Assembly (NCBI GenBank): GCA_905116865.2
Contig: CAJHNH020006101.1
Span: 25,001-89,000 of the forward strand
Origin: Candidula unifasciata
Taxonomy: Eukaryota; Mollusca; Gastropoda; Stylommatophora; Geomitridae
Length of the DNA stretch: 64,000 nucleotides
Direction of reading: 5' to 3'
The first letter of the stretch is position 1. Each line of letters begins with the position of its first letter. The notes under the pieces are model-generated. The model did no database searches. It was not told the origin of the DNA and was given only the letters and a program-made list of their open reading frames with translations. The position numbers were made by a program, and so were the translations under genes. Below are positions 44,601 to 53,798 of the stretch, piece by piece.

Positions 44601-47600
44601 CAGGAGACCAGCATATAGTAAGTATAATCAATTTAGTTGAGTACTGCCATCACAGCACTTTATGCATTCCTATAAGCACTCCATACCCACCTTCAACAGT
44701 CGAGCTCCAATGCTGACTGTAACAGTAGCAGTTCTGTCAATATATAGGCCACGCTGAGTGTCAATCCCTGCGCACCATTATCCCCAGACCATAATGACCT
44801 ATTTGTGCTATCCGAGGGCTTTGACTACACCGGCCGCCTTTAATTCCCTAAATTTTAGTTGTACTCAATCTAGGCTGCGTCGACCTGAGAGGATAGGTCA
44901 TTTTGTTTTCAATCTGACTCGATGCAGATTTGAAGCACAGGCTGAGCATTTTCAGGGACACATGTCAGTATTTCCTACACAGAAAAACTTGAGCACATGT
45001 TAGTGAGGTCAAATGTGCCATCCTCTGAACACGAACAATGCCCCTCTCCAAAGGAGATGTAGCAACTTTTGTTTATGGATATCTGCAGTATGTATTACAA
45101 CTGAACTTAGTAATTATGAAGTGAAACATAAGCTTACCTTGTTGGTACTCTGTGATGTGACACTAGAACTGTTCTGTTTACTGGTGGCCGTTTGTGAAGA
45201 TGCTGTGTTCTCTGAAATAATCCAGACAAGAAGCCATTTATACGGAGAACAGCAGAAGATGAATAATGGAAATCCTAGACCTTGTTATCTATATCTTCCT
45301 CTCAAGAGTCTATCAGCTGTAAACTCCAGCAGAAAGTTCTTGTTGCTCATCTATTTGTGCACTTTGGTGGTTTGCGGTCCAGAACACCAAGGATGTGCAC
45401 GCACACAGACCTTTTAAGCAGACCCAGGCAGATATAACCTGACTCCAAAAGAACAATCCCTAATTAGACATCTTTTTTCATATGCTTCTTAGGAGTCGGC
45501 GGCATCTGAGGCTTAAGCAATGCCGGGCTCGATCCCAGCTGCAGGCGATTCAGAAGCAGACCATCCTGCGTTGGTTCAACAGCTGTAAAGGGTAATGTAA
45601 CTAACTAACTGTTATAAGGGAAGTGGGTTCCCCCCCCCCCTCCCCCCATAAAACAAAATATCTAATGATAAATATATTCTGAGTGGAAACGCTAAATGAT
45701 AAAAACTTAGAGAATGTGATAAGAAATGTTTGAATTGACAAAACTAAAGCACAACCAGCCTAGTTGTCACTTATTTGGGAAAGTTGAACACTTCACTGCA
45801 ACAATCAACTTGGTTATGTTTGCCAATGACATAAAAATGTCTCACCTAATATGCCGCTCACCAGAGAGTAATATGTATGTTTCTGGCTCTTTCTATTTCT
45901 CTCTCAATGTTTGTGTATATTTTTTTAATACATGTCCGCCTTTTTTTTTTTTATATATATTATTAACGAAAGTAAAACATAAAAGATTTTTTTTTCTTTT
46001 TGCTGCTGCTCGAGCAAGAATATCTACACAAACAGTACATGTGAACTGAATGATGAGCCCACAATATTCAGAATGCAAATGGAGAGGCTCCCCCCACCCA
46101 CCGGCAATAAATTGAAGGCTAAGAGAAACCCTCAACATGAATGGTATGAATGAAATTGATGATGAATTGATTCTAATGTCCTTTACCTGCTAATGCTTCG
46201 CCATGACTGGACTCTACACAAGCTGGGTCATCAGGGCTCCTTGATGCCGGCTCCACAACACAAACATTTTCCACATGGTCATCATCCTGAAACAGAAAAC
46301 TTCCTTCTTTATCTGCCTTGAAATAATTTGATTTCCTGATCATCTTTAAAGCGGGCAAGGCAGACAATACATGGACCAGGCTGATTTACTAAATGCTCTA
46401 AATTTCCGAGAAGTGAACAATGATCAGACTAAGAACAGCAAATTAAAAGGGTGAGCCCAGAAGAAAGCTTTATGCAGGAAGAGAAAAACGAGTTAACCAA
46501 CAGTCACTACACGCTTTAGGATTTACTAAGCAGGTAACATGAGCACTTATGGACTGAATGGTTCTGATCTGCAATGAGTATGATCTGTAGACTAAGCAAT
46601 GTTCACATTTCCCGCTACTGGTTACGTCGGGCGCATATATTAAATTATAGCCCCACATTTGGCAATGTTAAGATAAGGTACTGCAAGCATGGGTTTGAGA
46701 ATATTTACTTAAATTACAATGCAACTAAGTGCCACATGTTGATATCAATGACCTTTCTGGTATCCCAGAGCCAAAAAACGCAGATGAAATTTTAAGAGAA
46801 AGTGAATCTACAAGCTGCATCACGTTTCTTTTTTCACATTCACTATTGTGAACTCTAGCGAAAAGCTATAGCTGCTTGTCCACCTGTTCAACAGATGTGA
46901 CTTAATTGTATGCAGATTGTTGGTTCCTTTTCTCTCAGGCAGATGCACTCCGACTTCGAAGGAAACCCATAATTAGTCTACTCTTGTTTTCTCCCACAAT
47001 AGGGCCCCAACACAGGGAGCATTACATGTTTGATACATCAGCCTTGTTACATCTGCACATTCTTCTGCAGGTCAACTTACAATAAAGAATTGGTCATGGC
47101 AAGTCTGTTGTGTATTTCTTTATGAGTTGTTGCATTTTTCAGCTAAAGCACAGGAATCCCAGCCAATGGCAAGACCAGTTAAGGGTATAGATAAAGCCAC
47201 CACTAGGCACAAAACCCAGGCAGTACCGGCTCAGCACAGTCAAACTTGGCCAAATCGCCCTTTTACCAACACACATTTTATTTTAGCTTGCGTTTTAGGA
47301 TATTTGTGAGTCCCGCCCCTTCTAACCTTTTGGATGATTTTAACCCCATGTTTTTCCTCATGCTCATTGCTGTAGCAGAAATATCTTCTGCAGTCAACAG
47401 CAGCCATGATAAATATTTAGTTCCATCTGGCTCACAAACAAGATGGTGCATCTTAAGTAGCTGCTGGTCCCCCGCTGTTTTTTTCTCTTTTTTTTTCCAG
47501 CTGAGCAACCAGATTCCGAAAATTAAAACCGCCAAGGATACAACTGACCTATTACAGTATATGTTCCTCTTGGCCGCCACACCCAACCGCTTACACAGTG

Positions 47601-50600
47601 ATTAACCATCAAGAGCAGGAAAAGACAGAACATGAGCATTTCCAAATTTTAAAAAAAGTTTATGAAAAGTAAATAAAATTTTGATAGAGCGCTTACCTGG
47701 AGACTCTGTAGACACTCCTGACTTGCAGCCAGCTCAGCTAAAGACCGTGGACGCTCTGAAAAATAGACACACATTATAACAGTAGACACACATTATAACA
47801 GTAGACACACATTATAACAGTAGACACACATTATAACAGTAGACACACATTATTACAGTAGTCACACATTATTACAGTAGTCACACATTATAACAGTAGA
47901 CACACATTATAACAGTAAGTAAAGTAAAGTTCTCTTTTCACGCCTTTCGGCGCATCGGGCATATGGGCAGAGCGTCCCATATTTTTACAGACCATCAGCA
48001 CTCTGTGGGTAATGTGGTCAGCATTACGCCGTCTGTCTTTACTTTTCCAGGACAGCCCATCCTGGTACCCATTTTAGGCTGGGTCGACCTGCGACGTCCC
48101 ATACCAAGACAAAAATCCACGCAGCCTGCAGTGGGTTTTGATCGCGGTATGCTGGCTTACGAGTCGGACTCGCAACGCCTTAGCCACGAACGCCGCTACA
48201 TTATAACAGTAGACACACATTATAACAGTAGACACACATTGTAACAGTAGACACACATTATAACAGGAGACACACATTATAACAGTAGACACACATTATA
48301 ACAGTAGACACACATTGTAACAGTAGACACACATTGTAACAGTAGACACACATTATAACAGTAGACACACATTATAACAGTAGACACACATTGTAACAGT
48401 AGACACACATTGTAACAGTAGACACACATTGTAACAGTAGACACATTATAACAGTAGACACACAATGTAACAGTAGACACACATTATAACAGTAGACACA
48501 CATTGTAACAGATAGACAATCTCCTGATTTAGACAGCACTAAGTTCTTCAACTTCAAACATAATCCATGTCATGGAACCAGCTAGTTCCACGTTACCAAC
48601 TTCTCATGTCAAAAAATGAAACCCAACCCGAGCAAATCTCAGAAGATCAAGTGGTAACTCATGCTCAAAAAATGTAGATTGCATGTATAACCAATTATAC
48701 CTTGTTTAAAGGTATATATAAACAGTGATTTACAGTGGCGCTTTCCTGTTTAAAAAAAATTTACTTCATAGCAAATGGGTCATTAGACAGTCGCTCCGCT
48801 TCTGTGCTAAAGAAGAACACACAGAATGTCCATCATTTCACTGTCCCTTGTGGAAAAACTGACACAGACTGCAGTCTCAGCATATCCACCAGCATATCCA
48901 CGCATTAAAGGCATCTATCAGAAGTGCTAACTCAAACAGTCCTACATGAGAAATACAGTTCATCGACAGAAGCAGCAGATGCACACAATGCGATCAATTT
49001 TAATAAGGTAACGCTAATTCTGTGGCAACAGGCCACGCGCCATTTTTTAATCTATAATTCATACCCGTTGGCCACAGCTGAAAACAATATTCCAAAGGAA
49101 ATGTGCAGCTCATTGTTGCGTCATGCACTCAACTGCAGGGCGACAAAACTACATTTTTTCAGTTTGCAAATAAAGGTAAATGCCATGACCACTGTCTGTT
49201 AGAAGCCAAACATTTACCACACCTAAAAACAGTGACTGTGCCTCCTCAGAGTCCATTTTGACCGGACGCTGATGTTATATTTACATTATTAGAAAATTCC
49301 TACACTGGGCAATGCTTTGCCAATTTACAACTTTTTTTTTAATGATTTATGCCTTTTTAGTGGTTACCATTTGGCCTTAATGAGTATATTCAAAGTGGCG
49401 GACATCATACACAGGTTGCAAGTTAATATTTGGTGGCAGACATCATATAAAAAGGCTACAAGTTAATGCACAAGTGGTGGATACAATATTAGAATCTGTC
49501 ACTACCGTCTTTACTTTGCACTTTTTAAGGCACTGCAACGGGTCTGAGGATTTAGGGCCGCACAGCTGGTGCAGACATTACACCGAGAGGTCAAAGTTCA
49601 TGATAATAGGCTTCATATTGAGAGGTTAAAATTAAGCTTACAGTTTAGAGATTACAAATTCTGATAATCTCCATAATGATACAGAAAACACAAGAGACGA
49701 CCAAACATGTACTAGTTACATATTTATAAACACAAGCAACTTCTGGGTTACAGTTAAAGTAAGATAATCAATCCAGGAAATATTCATTCTAAATGTTTGA
49801 AAATCAACACTACCTTTCAACGTTGCCAGAGCCCTCTGGTGTTTCTTTCCTTTTAAGTGGATATCAATCTGCGACGGGGAGGCTAGTTTTATCAAACACA
49901 TCTCGCAGAAAAAATTAATATCCTTTGACTTCTTTTTCTGAGGAAAGATGATTATCTTCTTTATTACTTACATATTACATAATAACAGGCATAAAAACTT
50001 ATCTCATGGTTTATATACTGCTGACACGAACAATACACTACATAATTTATTGCCAGACATTTTTCGCTGTATCTCGTCAGCAACAACATCTAACATCCAT
50101 GAATGAAGAATGTAAAACAAATAATATGAGAATCAACACTGAAAAGACAGAAGTAATGTCAATAGGAAAAAAGAAGACAGATCTAAACATAGCAAAATTG
50201 GATAAAGAAATTAACATTAGATGCAGTAAAGCAAACCAAGTATTGGGACAGCTAGCTCCCCTCTTATAGCATAAGACAATCCCAATCAGCACAAAGAGAC
50301 ATCTTATTCAAAGCATATTTATTCCAACTCTGTGCTACCAGTGCCAGACATGGTCACTCACAACAAATCATAAAAGAAAATTAGTAACCATGGAAACGAG
50401 ACCGACAAAATTATGTCTAACCTTAAGGTTTTTATCTGGCAATATAAGACAATGTGTAATTGAATTTGAACCTCACAACATATCACTGTTTTGGTACTTT
50501 TCACCATTCTGCCAGAGTTCTTAAAATGAATCTCACATAATAAGCAATGCACTGCCCTGTGTACTGTAAATTATTTACTTTACATAACATGCAGACACAA

Positions 50601-53600
50601 ATGTTTCTAGCACCTCTAGCATTTAGTACAGATAAAAAGTAATGTAAACGTCTCTTAATGCTGTATCTAGCCAGTCCAGTTGTCAGTATATGCATCCCTT
50701 TCGGCAATTAAGTAAACACAGATCCCGGCTTCCAGGCTGACCCAGCTTGAAACAGGCACAAGGGTTTTATTCTAGGATGTAAAGCCAGATGGACTAACTT
50801 AAAAAAACACACCCACTGAGCGCTGACTGGCCTAAAGCTGTGTGGGTTTGACATCACACACCCACTACATCTACATCAGGTACAGAAGTTTTAATATCAT
50901 TTTTTTCTTACCTGTGGTGGTGTAACTTCTGTGCTGCTCCCTCTTGTGTGCTCTAAAATGTACCCAAATAAAAAAGAATGTTAAAAACACCTGATCCGCT
51001 TCTGTAACATTTGTCATATTAATTTACAACCAAGCAGGATATACGTGAAGACAGTGCAACCAAGCAGGACATCAGTCAAGGTAGTGTTTTAAAAAGCAAG
51101 ACAACAGTCAAGGTAGTGTTTTAATAAAAGCAAGACAAAAGTCAAGGTAGTGTTTTAAAAAGCAAGACAACAGTCAAGGTAGTGTTTTAAAAAGCAAGAC
51201 AAAAGTCAAGGTAGTGTTTTAAAAAGCAAGACATCAGTCAAGGTAGTGTTTTAAAAAGCAAGACATCAGTCAAGGTAGTGTTTTAAAAAGCAAGACATCA
51301 GTCAAGGTAGTGTTTTAAAAAGCAAGACATCATTCAAGGTAGTGTTTTAAAAAGCAAGACATCATTCAAGGTAGTGTTTTAAAAAGCAAGACATCAGTCA
51401 AGCTAGTGTGCAATCAGGCAGGACATCTGTCAAGCTAGTGTACAATCAGACAGGACATCTGTCAAGCTAGTGTGCAATCAGGCAGGACATCGGTCAAGCT
51501 AGTGTACAATCAGACAGGACATCTGTCAAGCTAGTGTACAATCAGACAGGACATCTGTCAAGCTAGTGTACAATCAGACAGGACATCTGTCAAGCTAGTG
51601 TACAATCAGACAGGACATCTGTCAAGCTAGTGTACAATCAGGCAGGACATCTGTCAAGCTAGTGTACAATCAGGCAGGATATCTGTAAAGCTAGTGTACA
51701 ATCAGGCAGGACATCTGTCAAGCTAGTGTACAATCAGACAGGACATCTGTCAAGCTAGTGTACAATCAGACAGGATATCTGTCAAGCTAGTGTACAATCA
51801 GGCAGGACATCTGTCAAGCTAGTGTACAATCAGGCAGGATATCAGTCAAACTAGTGTACAATCAGGCAGGATATCAGTCAAACTAGTGTACAATCAGGCA
51901 GGACATCTGTGAAGCTAGTGTGCAATCAGGCAGGACATCTGTCAAGCTAGTGTACAATCAGGCAGGACATCTGTCAAGCTAAAATGCAAAAGCAAGGACA
52001 AATGTGAAACCATGCAGCAACAGCATTCCGATACGGCAAGTCAAAAAAAAATTATTTATTCTAAATTTTGAGGGGGAAAAGGCCAGAAAAAACTAGTGTG
52101 TTCGATACTTCCTGTTAGCAGTTCCCATTAGGAAACTCCATTTAAAGTTTAGGACTCTGGTTTTGTTCTGAAAGTTTGAGTACCGCATGCACATCTGTTT
52201 TACAGATGCGACTCACTTGTGCGTACACTTGGTTGCCTGCCTCTCTGACAGATACATGCAGACTTTGAAGGAAAATGTGTATTTTACCTGTCATGTGAAT
52301 ATCGATTGAGTTCACTCAGAGGCCATACCGACTGATACCTCTACCCTTGTCGACTCAAAACTCACAGTAATCTTTAACCCTGTGTCGACCCAAAACTCTC
52401 AGTAATCTTTAACTTTGTGTCGACCCAAAACTCACAGTAATCTTTAACCCTGTGTCGACCCAAAACTCACAGTAATCTTTAACCCCCCCAAAACAAAGTT
52501 GTACCTATTAAGCATGCCACAGCCGTCTTATGTCTGAGCCCATTAAAGTGCTTGTCTGCTTGACCCTTGGATGTCAGTGTCACCAAACAGATCTTGCAGA
52601 AAACACCATCTTGTGTAGTTACACATTTATCAGTGTGGTTTCCTACTATACGCTTATTGCCACTTTCAGCCTTTTTCTGATATGTGCTGCTTTTGTTTTC
52701 TTTATGGTCTTCGCTGTTTTCCTTTTTCTTCTGATCCGTGCTGCGCTCATTTTCTTTGTGGTCTTCGCTGTTTTCCTCTTTCTTCTGATCTGGGCTGCGT
52801 TCATTTTCTTTGTGGTCTTCGCTGTTTTCCTCTTTCTTCTGATCTGTGCTGCTCTCAGCAACATCCTGGAGGAAACAAAAATTATTGTGAAAAAATAATT
52901 TTAAAAACGCCTAAAAATCACAATATATACATACATCAAGTTGACATAAATTGATTCAATGTCTACTAGTCTAACAAAAAAAACCTAAAGATACTAGAAT
53001 ATCATGTGAAAGAAATATGTATTTACTTCTTTGGGTTTTCTCTTGTAAAAGCCTATTAAAGGGCGGTAGGCACACTGTATTGCAGCTTACAGGTAGGCTG
53101 TAATATGTGACCTTTCTGCTCTCTGATTACAGCACAACCTTGTATGACATGATGGCATTAAGTCTCTACTCTTCTATGTTTAGATTGTGCATGACTATTT
53201 CTACATACATGCTGTGTGTATGTTTAGATTGTGTATGACTATTTCTACATACATGCTGTGTGTATGTTTAGAATGTGTATGACTATTTCTACATACATGC
53301 TGTGTGTATGTTTAGATTGTGAATGACTATTTCTACATACATGCTGTGTGTATGTTTAGATTGTGAATGACTATTTCTACATACATGCTGTGTGTATGTA
53401 AGAATTTGTATGCATGCATTATGAGTCTGTATGTACATCTCAATGAATGCCTTTACGATCCACGCTTTTTGTTTTGTACATGATATTCACATAATGTATA
53501 TTTTTATATAAACAACATAATTTTATTTACAAAATACAAATTTGGTCTGAAAGCTGAGTGTTCGGAAGGGTCTGCGTACCCAAGTCGTGAAATATCTGAA

Positions 53601-53798
53601 AATGAAGTATTTTTTATTCCCCAAAAATGTGGACCCAAAAACAAACTTGAGAAAATATGTTTTTAAAAAATGAAGGTTCGTAATCTATCTAAGAACATAG
53701 AATGCTTAAGATAAGTAGACACATTTTGCAGTAAGACATAAATGCACTAGCTTGTGTGATTTTACCTGGCCAACACACTGTAATGTTATGTCCGGCAT
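35478..53798 (-). CDS. Seven-finger U1/JAZ-type zinc-finger protein, 15 coding exons
   Basis: Model on the minus strand: 53798-53766, 52865-52505, 50952-50912, 49937-49814, 47755-47697, 46286-46187, 45211-45138, 44348-44162, 43243-43167, 42831-42639, 41891-41742, 40367-40221, 38657-38569, 37738-37591, 35659-35478. The total is 1965 nt, about 654 residues, and every junction keeps the frame. It encodes seven fingers with exact C-x2-C-x12-H-x5-H spacing, the U1-like/zf-met/JAZ class (as in ZNF346, ZFR and ZNF385), which in known members binds double-stranded or structured RNA, usually in the nucleus. Hence an RNA-binding role is inferred. Linkers are Ser/Thr/Gln/Lys-rich and probably disordered. 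The C-terminus is unusual, rich in Trp, Pro and Arg. An in-frame TAA precedes the ATG. The orthologue is not certain. Confidence 0.82.
36236..37550. repeat. 39/40-bp minisatellite, about 33 copies
   Basis: The unit includes GAGGCAAGAGTCTGAGGTAA and AAGAATTTAATAAGTAGAT (39 bp) in the left half. Right of about 36905 most units are 40 bp with AACAATTTAATCAAGTAGAT. The 39-bp half reads open on the minus strand as a 13-residue repeat, and the 40-bp half closes the frame. It lies in the last intron of the zinc-finger gene and ends about 40 bp from finger exon 7. Confidence 0.95.
37591..37738 (-). CDS. Zinc-finger gene, finger 7 exon
   Basis: Acceptor TTTGCTACCAG; starts in phase 0 with ITEGSSIAVMSSTGELL and contains CDICKVQVNSQQQIEEH. 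The donor chosen is G|GTCAGG (phase 1) because it rebuilds the family consensus with the last exon. A second donor T|GTATGT at 37566 would read HYQGQDH and also keep H-x5-H, but joining it to the same acceptor creates a TGA. Confidence 0.75.
38569..38657 (-). CDS. Zinc-finger gene, linker exon
   Basis: Acceptor GATTTTTTCAG, donor CAG|GTTTGT; 89 nt, phase 1 to 0. It encodes GNGKVGDAPSNVGAKATTPL and VVTNSSSTQ, a low-complexity linker between fingers 6 and 7. Confidence 0.75.
39165..39455 (+). repeat. Best copy of dispersed repeat C
   Basis: About 290 bp: TTCTTCTTCGCGTTCACCAG, CTGTAAACTCTGGCAGAAGG, CAGAACCTGAGTGTTGCGTG, TTACAGATCTAATTCTC, GGTTCCTTGCCTCTCCGGC, GACGCACTCCGTCTTCAAAG, TTAGTTGACTCTTACAACAT and a palindromic end CCCCACAATGGGGCCCCGG. 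It lies in an intron of the zinc-finger gene, antisense to it. No Pol III boxes or coding capacity were recognised, so its class is open. Confidence 0.75.
40221..40367 (-). CDS. Zinc-finger gene, finger 6 exon
   Basis: Acceptor CCCAACCCCTAG, donor C|GTACGT; 147 nt, phase 1 to 1. It contains CGICNVALPSKVVADAH followed by YAGTKH. Because finger 5 also lies on a phase 1 to 1 exon, no linker exon separates fingers 4, 5 and 6. Confidence 0.82.
40475..40680 (-). pseudogene. LINE ORF2 C-terminal remnant
   Basis: The minus-strand frame reads TCDCGAERLLSTHCRTALTT, then WIWPKEATLQEKLWGTGGDV and FVTHKGLNVYHG. This matches the post-RNase-H tail of LINEs (CxCGAExQTxxHL...C...WP...TLxEKLWG...F...TGLxV). 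It lies in the intron between fingers 6 and 5, on the same strand as the gene. If it were exonised it would add a frame, but no splice sites support that. Confidence 0.6.
40915..41050. repeat. 32-bp minisatellite, about four copies
   Basis: The unit includes CAGTATCTTCTCTCTCTGTC and TTCATCTGCGTC. It lies in an intron of the zinc-finger gene. A 38-bp direct duplication (CACAACATGAACAGCCTACT...) follows at about 41155-41230. Confidence 0.9.
41742..41891 (-). CDS. Zinc-finger gene, finger 5 exon
   Basis: Acceptor GTTTGTCTGCAG, donor T|GTGAGT; 150 nt, phase 1 to 1. It contains CEVCHVTLTSQPVADNH and YASSRH. Confidence 0.85.
42205..42380 (+). repeat. Dispersed repeat C copy, partial
   Basis: Phrases CAGAACCCGAGTGTTGTGTG, ACATGCTTGTTGGGAAGGCA and CCCCACAAGAGGGCCCCAGA match the copy at 39165. 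It lies in an intron, antisense to the gene. Confidence 0.7.
42639..42831 (-). CDS. Zinc-finger gene, finger 4 exon
   Basis: Acceptor GTTTTATCTCCAG, donor G|GTAATC; 193 nt, phase 0 to 1. It starts FAYRNTYEQRMGYLMPPSAP and contains CSICVVRMTSLYQAVMH and YEGRQH. Confidence 0.87.
42960..43125. repeat. Short degenerate direct repeats
   Basis: The phrase AATTAAAACAGCCTAC recurs five to six times with spacers of about 24 to 45 bp. It is intronic. Confidence 0.75.
43167..43243 (-). CDS. Zinc-finger gene, linker exon
   Basis: Acceptor CCAATTTTTAG, donor CCG|GTAAAA; 77 nt, phase 1 to 0. It encodes QTRTLHPFIRNQNMCSGF and AAHNFHP, less polar than other linkers. Confidence 0.68.
43370..43600 (+). repeat. 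Dispersed repeat C copy
   Basis: Phrases CATTCACCAGCTGTAAACTC, TGGTGGGAAGTTATGACTGT, TTACAGATTTG and ACACGCTTGATAGGGGGCTA follow the family order. Intronic. Confidence 0.65.
44162..44348 (-). CDS. Zinc-finger gene, finger 3 exon
   Basis: Acceptor GTGCTTCCTACAG, donor G|GTAATC; 187 nt, phase 0 to 1. It begins GTDDSGKDQKDGTNSQIKSN, with a basic KSKKPKG stretch, then CSVCSVKLTSKSQAETH and YEGMKH. Confidence 0.87.
44360..44590. repeat. 33-bp minisatellite, about seven copies
   Basis: The unit includes GGTGGTATGGGTAACTACTG and ACAACAGAGAAAA. It starts within about 15-40 bp upstream of the finger 3 exon's acceptor and reads open on the minus strand because 33 is a multiple of 3. Confidence 0.92.
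44620..44745 (-). pseudogene. LINE 3'-end fragment, same family as 58733
   Basis: The sequence GCCATCACAGCACTTTATGC then CCTATAAGCACTCCATACCC then CACCTTCAACAGTCGAGCTC aligns to the last about 110 bp of the minus-strand LINE at 58733 (GACATCACAGCACTCGGGGC, CCATAAGTGCTCCTTCCCCA). A 5'-truncated dead copy, abutting a SINE-A relic. Confidence 0.7.
44745..44965 (-). mobile_element. SINE-A relic
   Basis: Divergent reverse copy with CACCGGCCGCCTTTAATTCC, then CTAGGCTGCGTCGACCTGAG and a head end near CAGATTTGAAGCACAGGC. Boundaries are approximate. Confidence 0.6.
45138..45211 (-). CDS. Zinc-finger gene, Ser/Thr/Gln linker exon
   Basis: Acceptor CTGGATTATTTCAG, donor AAG|GTAAGC; 74 nt, phase 1 to 0. 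It encodes NTASSQTATSKQNSSSVTSQ and STNK. Confidence 0.78.
45305..45485 (+). repeat. Dispersed repeat C copy, diverged
   Basis: Phrases ATCAGCTGTAAACTCCAGCA, GAAAGTTCTTGTTGCTCATC and GTCCAGAACACCAAGGATGT, with CCTAATTAGACATC near its end. Intronic. Confidence 0.55.
45486..45610 (+). mobile_element. SINE-B copy, partial
   Basis: AGCAATGCCGGGCTCGATCC and CAGCTGCAGGCGATTCAGAA form the B-box region, followed by GTTGGTTCAACAGCTGTAAA and GGTAATGTAACTAACTAAC. The middle of the family is deleted. Confidence 0.6.
46187..46286 (-). CDS. Zinc-finger gene, acidic linker exon
   Basis: Acceptor TTCTGTTTCAG, donor G|GTAAAG; 100 nt, phase 0 to 1. It encodes DDDHVENVCVVEPASRSPDD and PACVESSHGEALA; the acidic composition differs from the basic finger exons. 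Confidence 0.78.
46825..47020 (+). repeat. Dispersed repeat C copy
   Basis: TTGTGAACTCTAGCGAAAAG, GGTTCCTTTTCTCTCAGGCA, GATGCACTCCGACTTCGAAG and CCCACAATAGGGCCCCAACA in family order. Intronic. Confidence 0.68.
47697..47755 (-). CDS. Zinc-finger gene, short linker exon
   Basis: Acceptor GTCTATTTTTCAG, donor CAG|GTAAGC; 59 nt, phase 1 to 0. It encodes RPRSLAELAASQECLQSLQ, a likely short helix. The 19-bp minisatellite begins right at the intron side of its acceptor. Confidence 0.75.
47762..48515. repeat. 19-bp minisatellite split by a SINE
   Basis: Units of AGTAGACACACATTATAAC (19 bp), with ATTGTAAC and ATTATTAC variants, occupy 47762-47917 and 48198-48515. SINE-A lies between the halves. The array begins immediately upstream of exon 47697-47755 of the zinc-finger gene. 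Confidence 0.95.
47918..48197 (-). mobile_element. SINE-A inserted in the 19-bp minisatellite
   Basis: Reverse orientation: tail AGTAAAGTAAAGTTCTCTTTTCACGCC at the left (AGTAAAG repeated), body GTCGACCTGCGACGTCCCAT, head on the minus strand with A box GTGGCTAAGGCGTTGCGAG and B-box region GCGATCAAAACCC. The 14-bp ACATTATAACAGTA occurs at 47904-47917 and 48198-48211 and can be the target duplication, although the host array itself repeats this sequence. Confidence 0.85.
48760..49035 (+). repeat. Dispersed repeat E copy
   Basis: AGCAAATGGGTCATTAGACA, ACACAGAATGTCCATCATTT, ATCAGAAGTGCTAACTCAAA and CTGTGGCAACAGGCCAC follow the same order as 56840-57130 (GCAAATGGGTCACTCCATAA, ATAATGTCCATCACATTTCA, ATCAGAAGTGCCAACACATA). 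A 5' fragment is also at about 41260-41320. Confidence 0.6.
49814..49937 (-). CDS. Zinc-finger gene, finger 2 exon
   Basis: Acceptor CTTTCCTCAG, donor G|GTAGTG; 124 nt, phase 0 to 1. It begins KKKSKDINFF, then CEMCLIKLASPSQIDIH and LKGKKH. Confidence 0.85.
50060..50440 (+). pseudogene. LINE reverse transcriptase fragment
   Basis: The plus-strand frame reads MNEECKTNNMRINTEKTEVM and SKANQVLGQLAPLL, a stop, then STKRHLIQSIFIPTLCYQCQ and TW. This fits the region after the YADD box of RTE-like reverse transcriptases ('W...GMxINxxKTKxM... LYGxExW'). It is antisense to the zinc-finger gene and broken. Confidence 0.68.
50912..50952 (-). CDS. Zinc-finger gene, short linker exon
   Basis: Acceptor GGGTACATTTTAG, donor CAG|GTAAGA; 41 nt, phase 1 to 0. 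It encodes HTRGSSTEVTPPQ. This is the shortest internal exon and is supported only by splice sites and phase. Confidence 0.65.
51040..51985. repeat. 32-bp minisatellite with two subfamilies
   Basis: The left part (51040-51395) repeats GCAAGACATCAGTCAAGGTA plus GTGTTTTAAAAA. The right part (51395-51985) repeats AATCAGACAGGACATCTGTC plus AAGCTAGTGTAC. Both have a 32-bp period and share the core CA[GA]GACATCNGTCAAG.TAGTGT, so one array switched from one unit type to the other. It is in an intron of the zinc-finger gene. Confidence 0.93.
52110..52275 (+). repeat. Dispersed repeat C copy, partial
   Basis: TTTTACAGATGCGACTCACT, GGTTGCCTGCCTCTCTGACA and GACTTTGAAGGAAAATG in family order. Intronic. 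Confidence 0.6.
52345..52490. repeat. 35-bp minisatellite, about four copies
   Basis: The unit includes GTCGACCCAAAACTCACAGT and AATCTTTAACCCTGT. It ends about 15 bp from the donor of the finger 1 exon. Confidence 0.92.
52505..52865 (-). CDS. Zinc-finger gene, finger 1 exon with internal repeat
   Basis: Acceptor TTTTGTTTCCTCCAG, donor G|GTACAA; 361 nt, phase 0 to 1. It starts DVAESSTDQKKEENSEDHKE; the 17-residue (51-nt) unit built on DQKKEENSEDHKENERS is repeated about three and a half times, a highly charged segment. Then come CKICLVTLTSKGQADKH and FNGLRH. An open frame on the same strand in another register (52864-52646) is a shadow of this repeat. Confidence 0.85.
53165..53400. repeat. 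44-bp minisatellite, about five copies
   Basis: The unit includes TGTTTAGATTGTGTATGACT and ATTTCTACATACATGCTGTG. A dispersed repeat F relic lies just to the left (about 53062-53165). Confidence 0.93.

Noticed and set aside
44994..45417. 134-codon plus-strand frame
   Set aside because: It crosses a minus-strand linker exon and a repeat C copy; no plus-strand splice sites or domain.
47762..48515. CRISPR-like regular repeat
   Set aside because: Repeats are directly adjacent with no unique spacers; it is a minisatellite interrupted by a SINE in a eukaryotic intron.
52646..52864. Lys/Arg-rich minus-strand frame
   Set aside because: Same-strand shadow, in another register, of the 51-nt repeat in the finger 1 exon.
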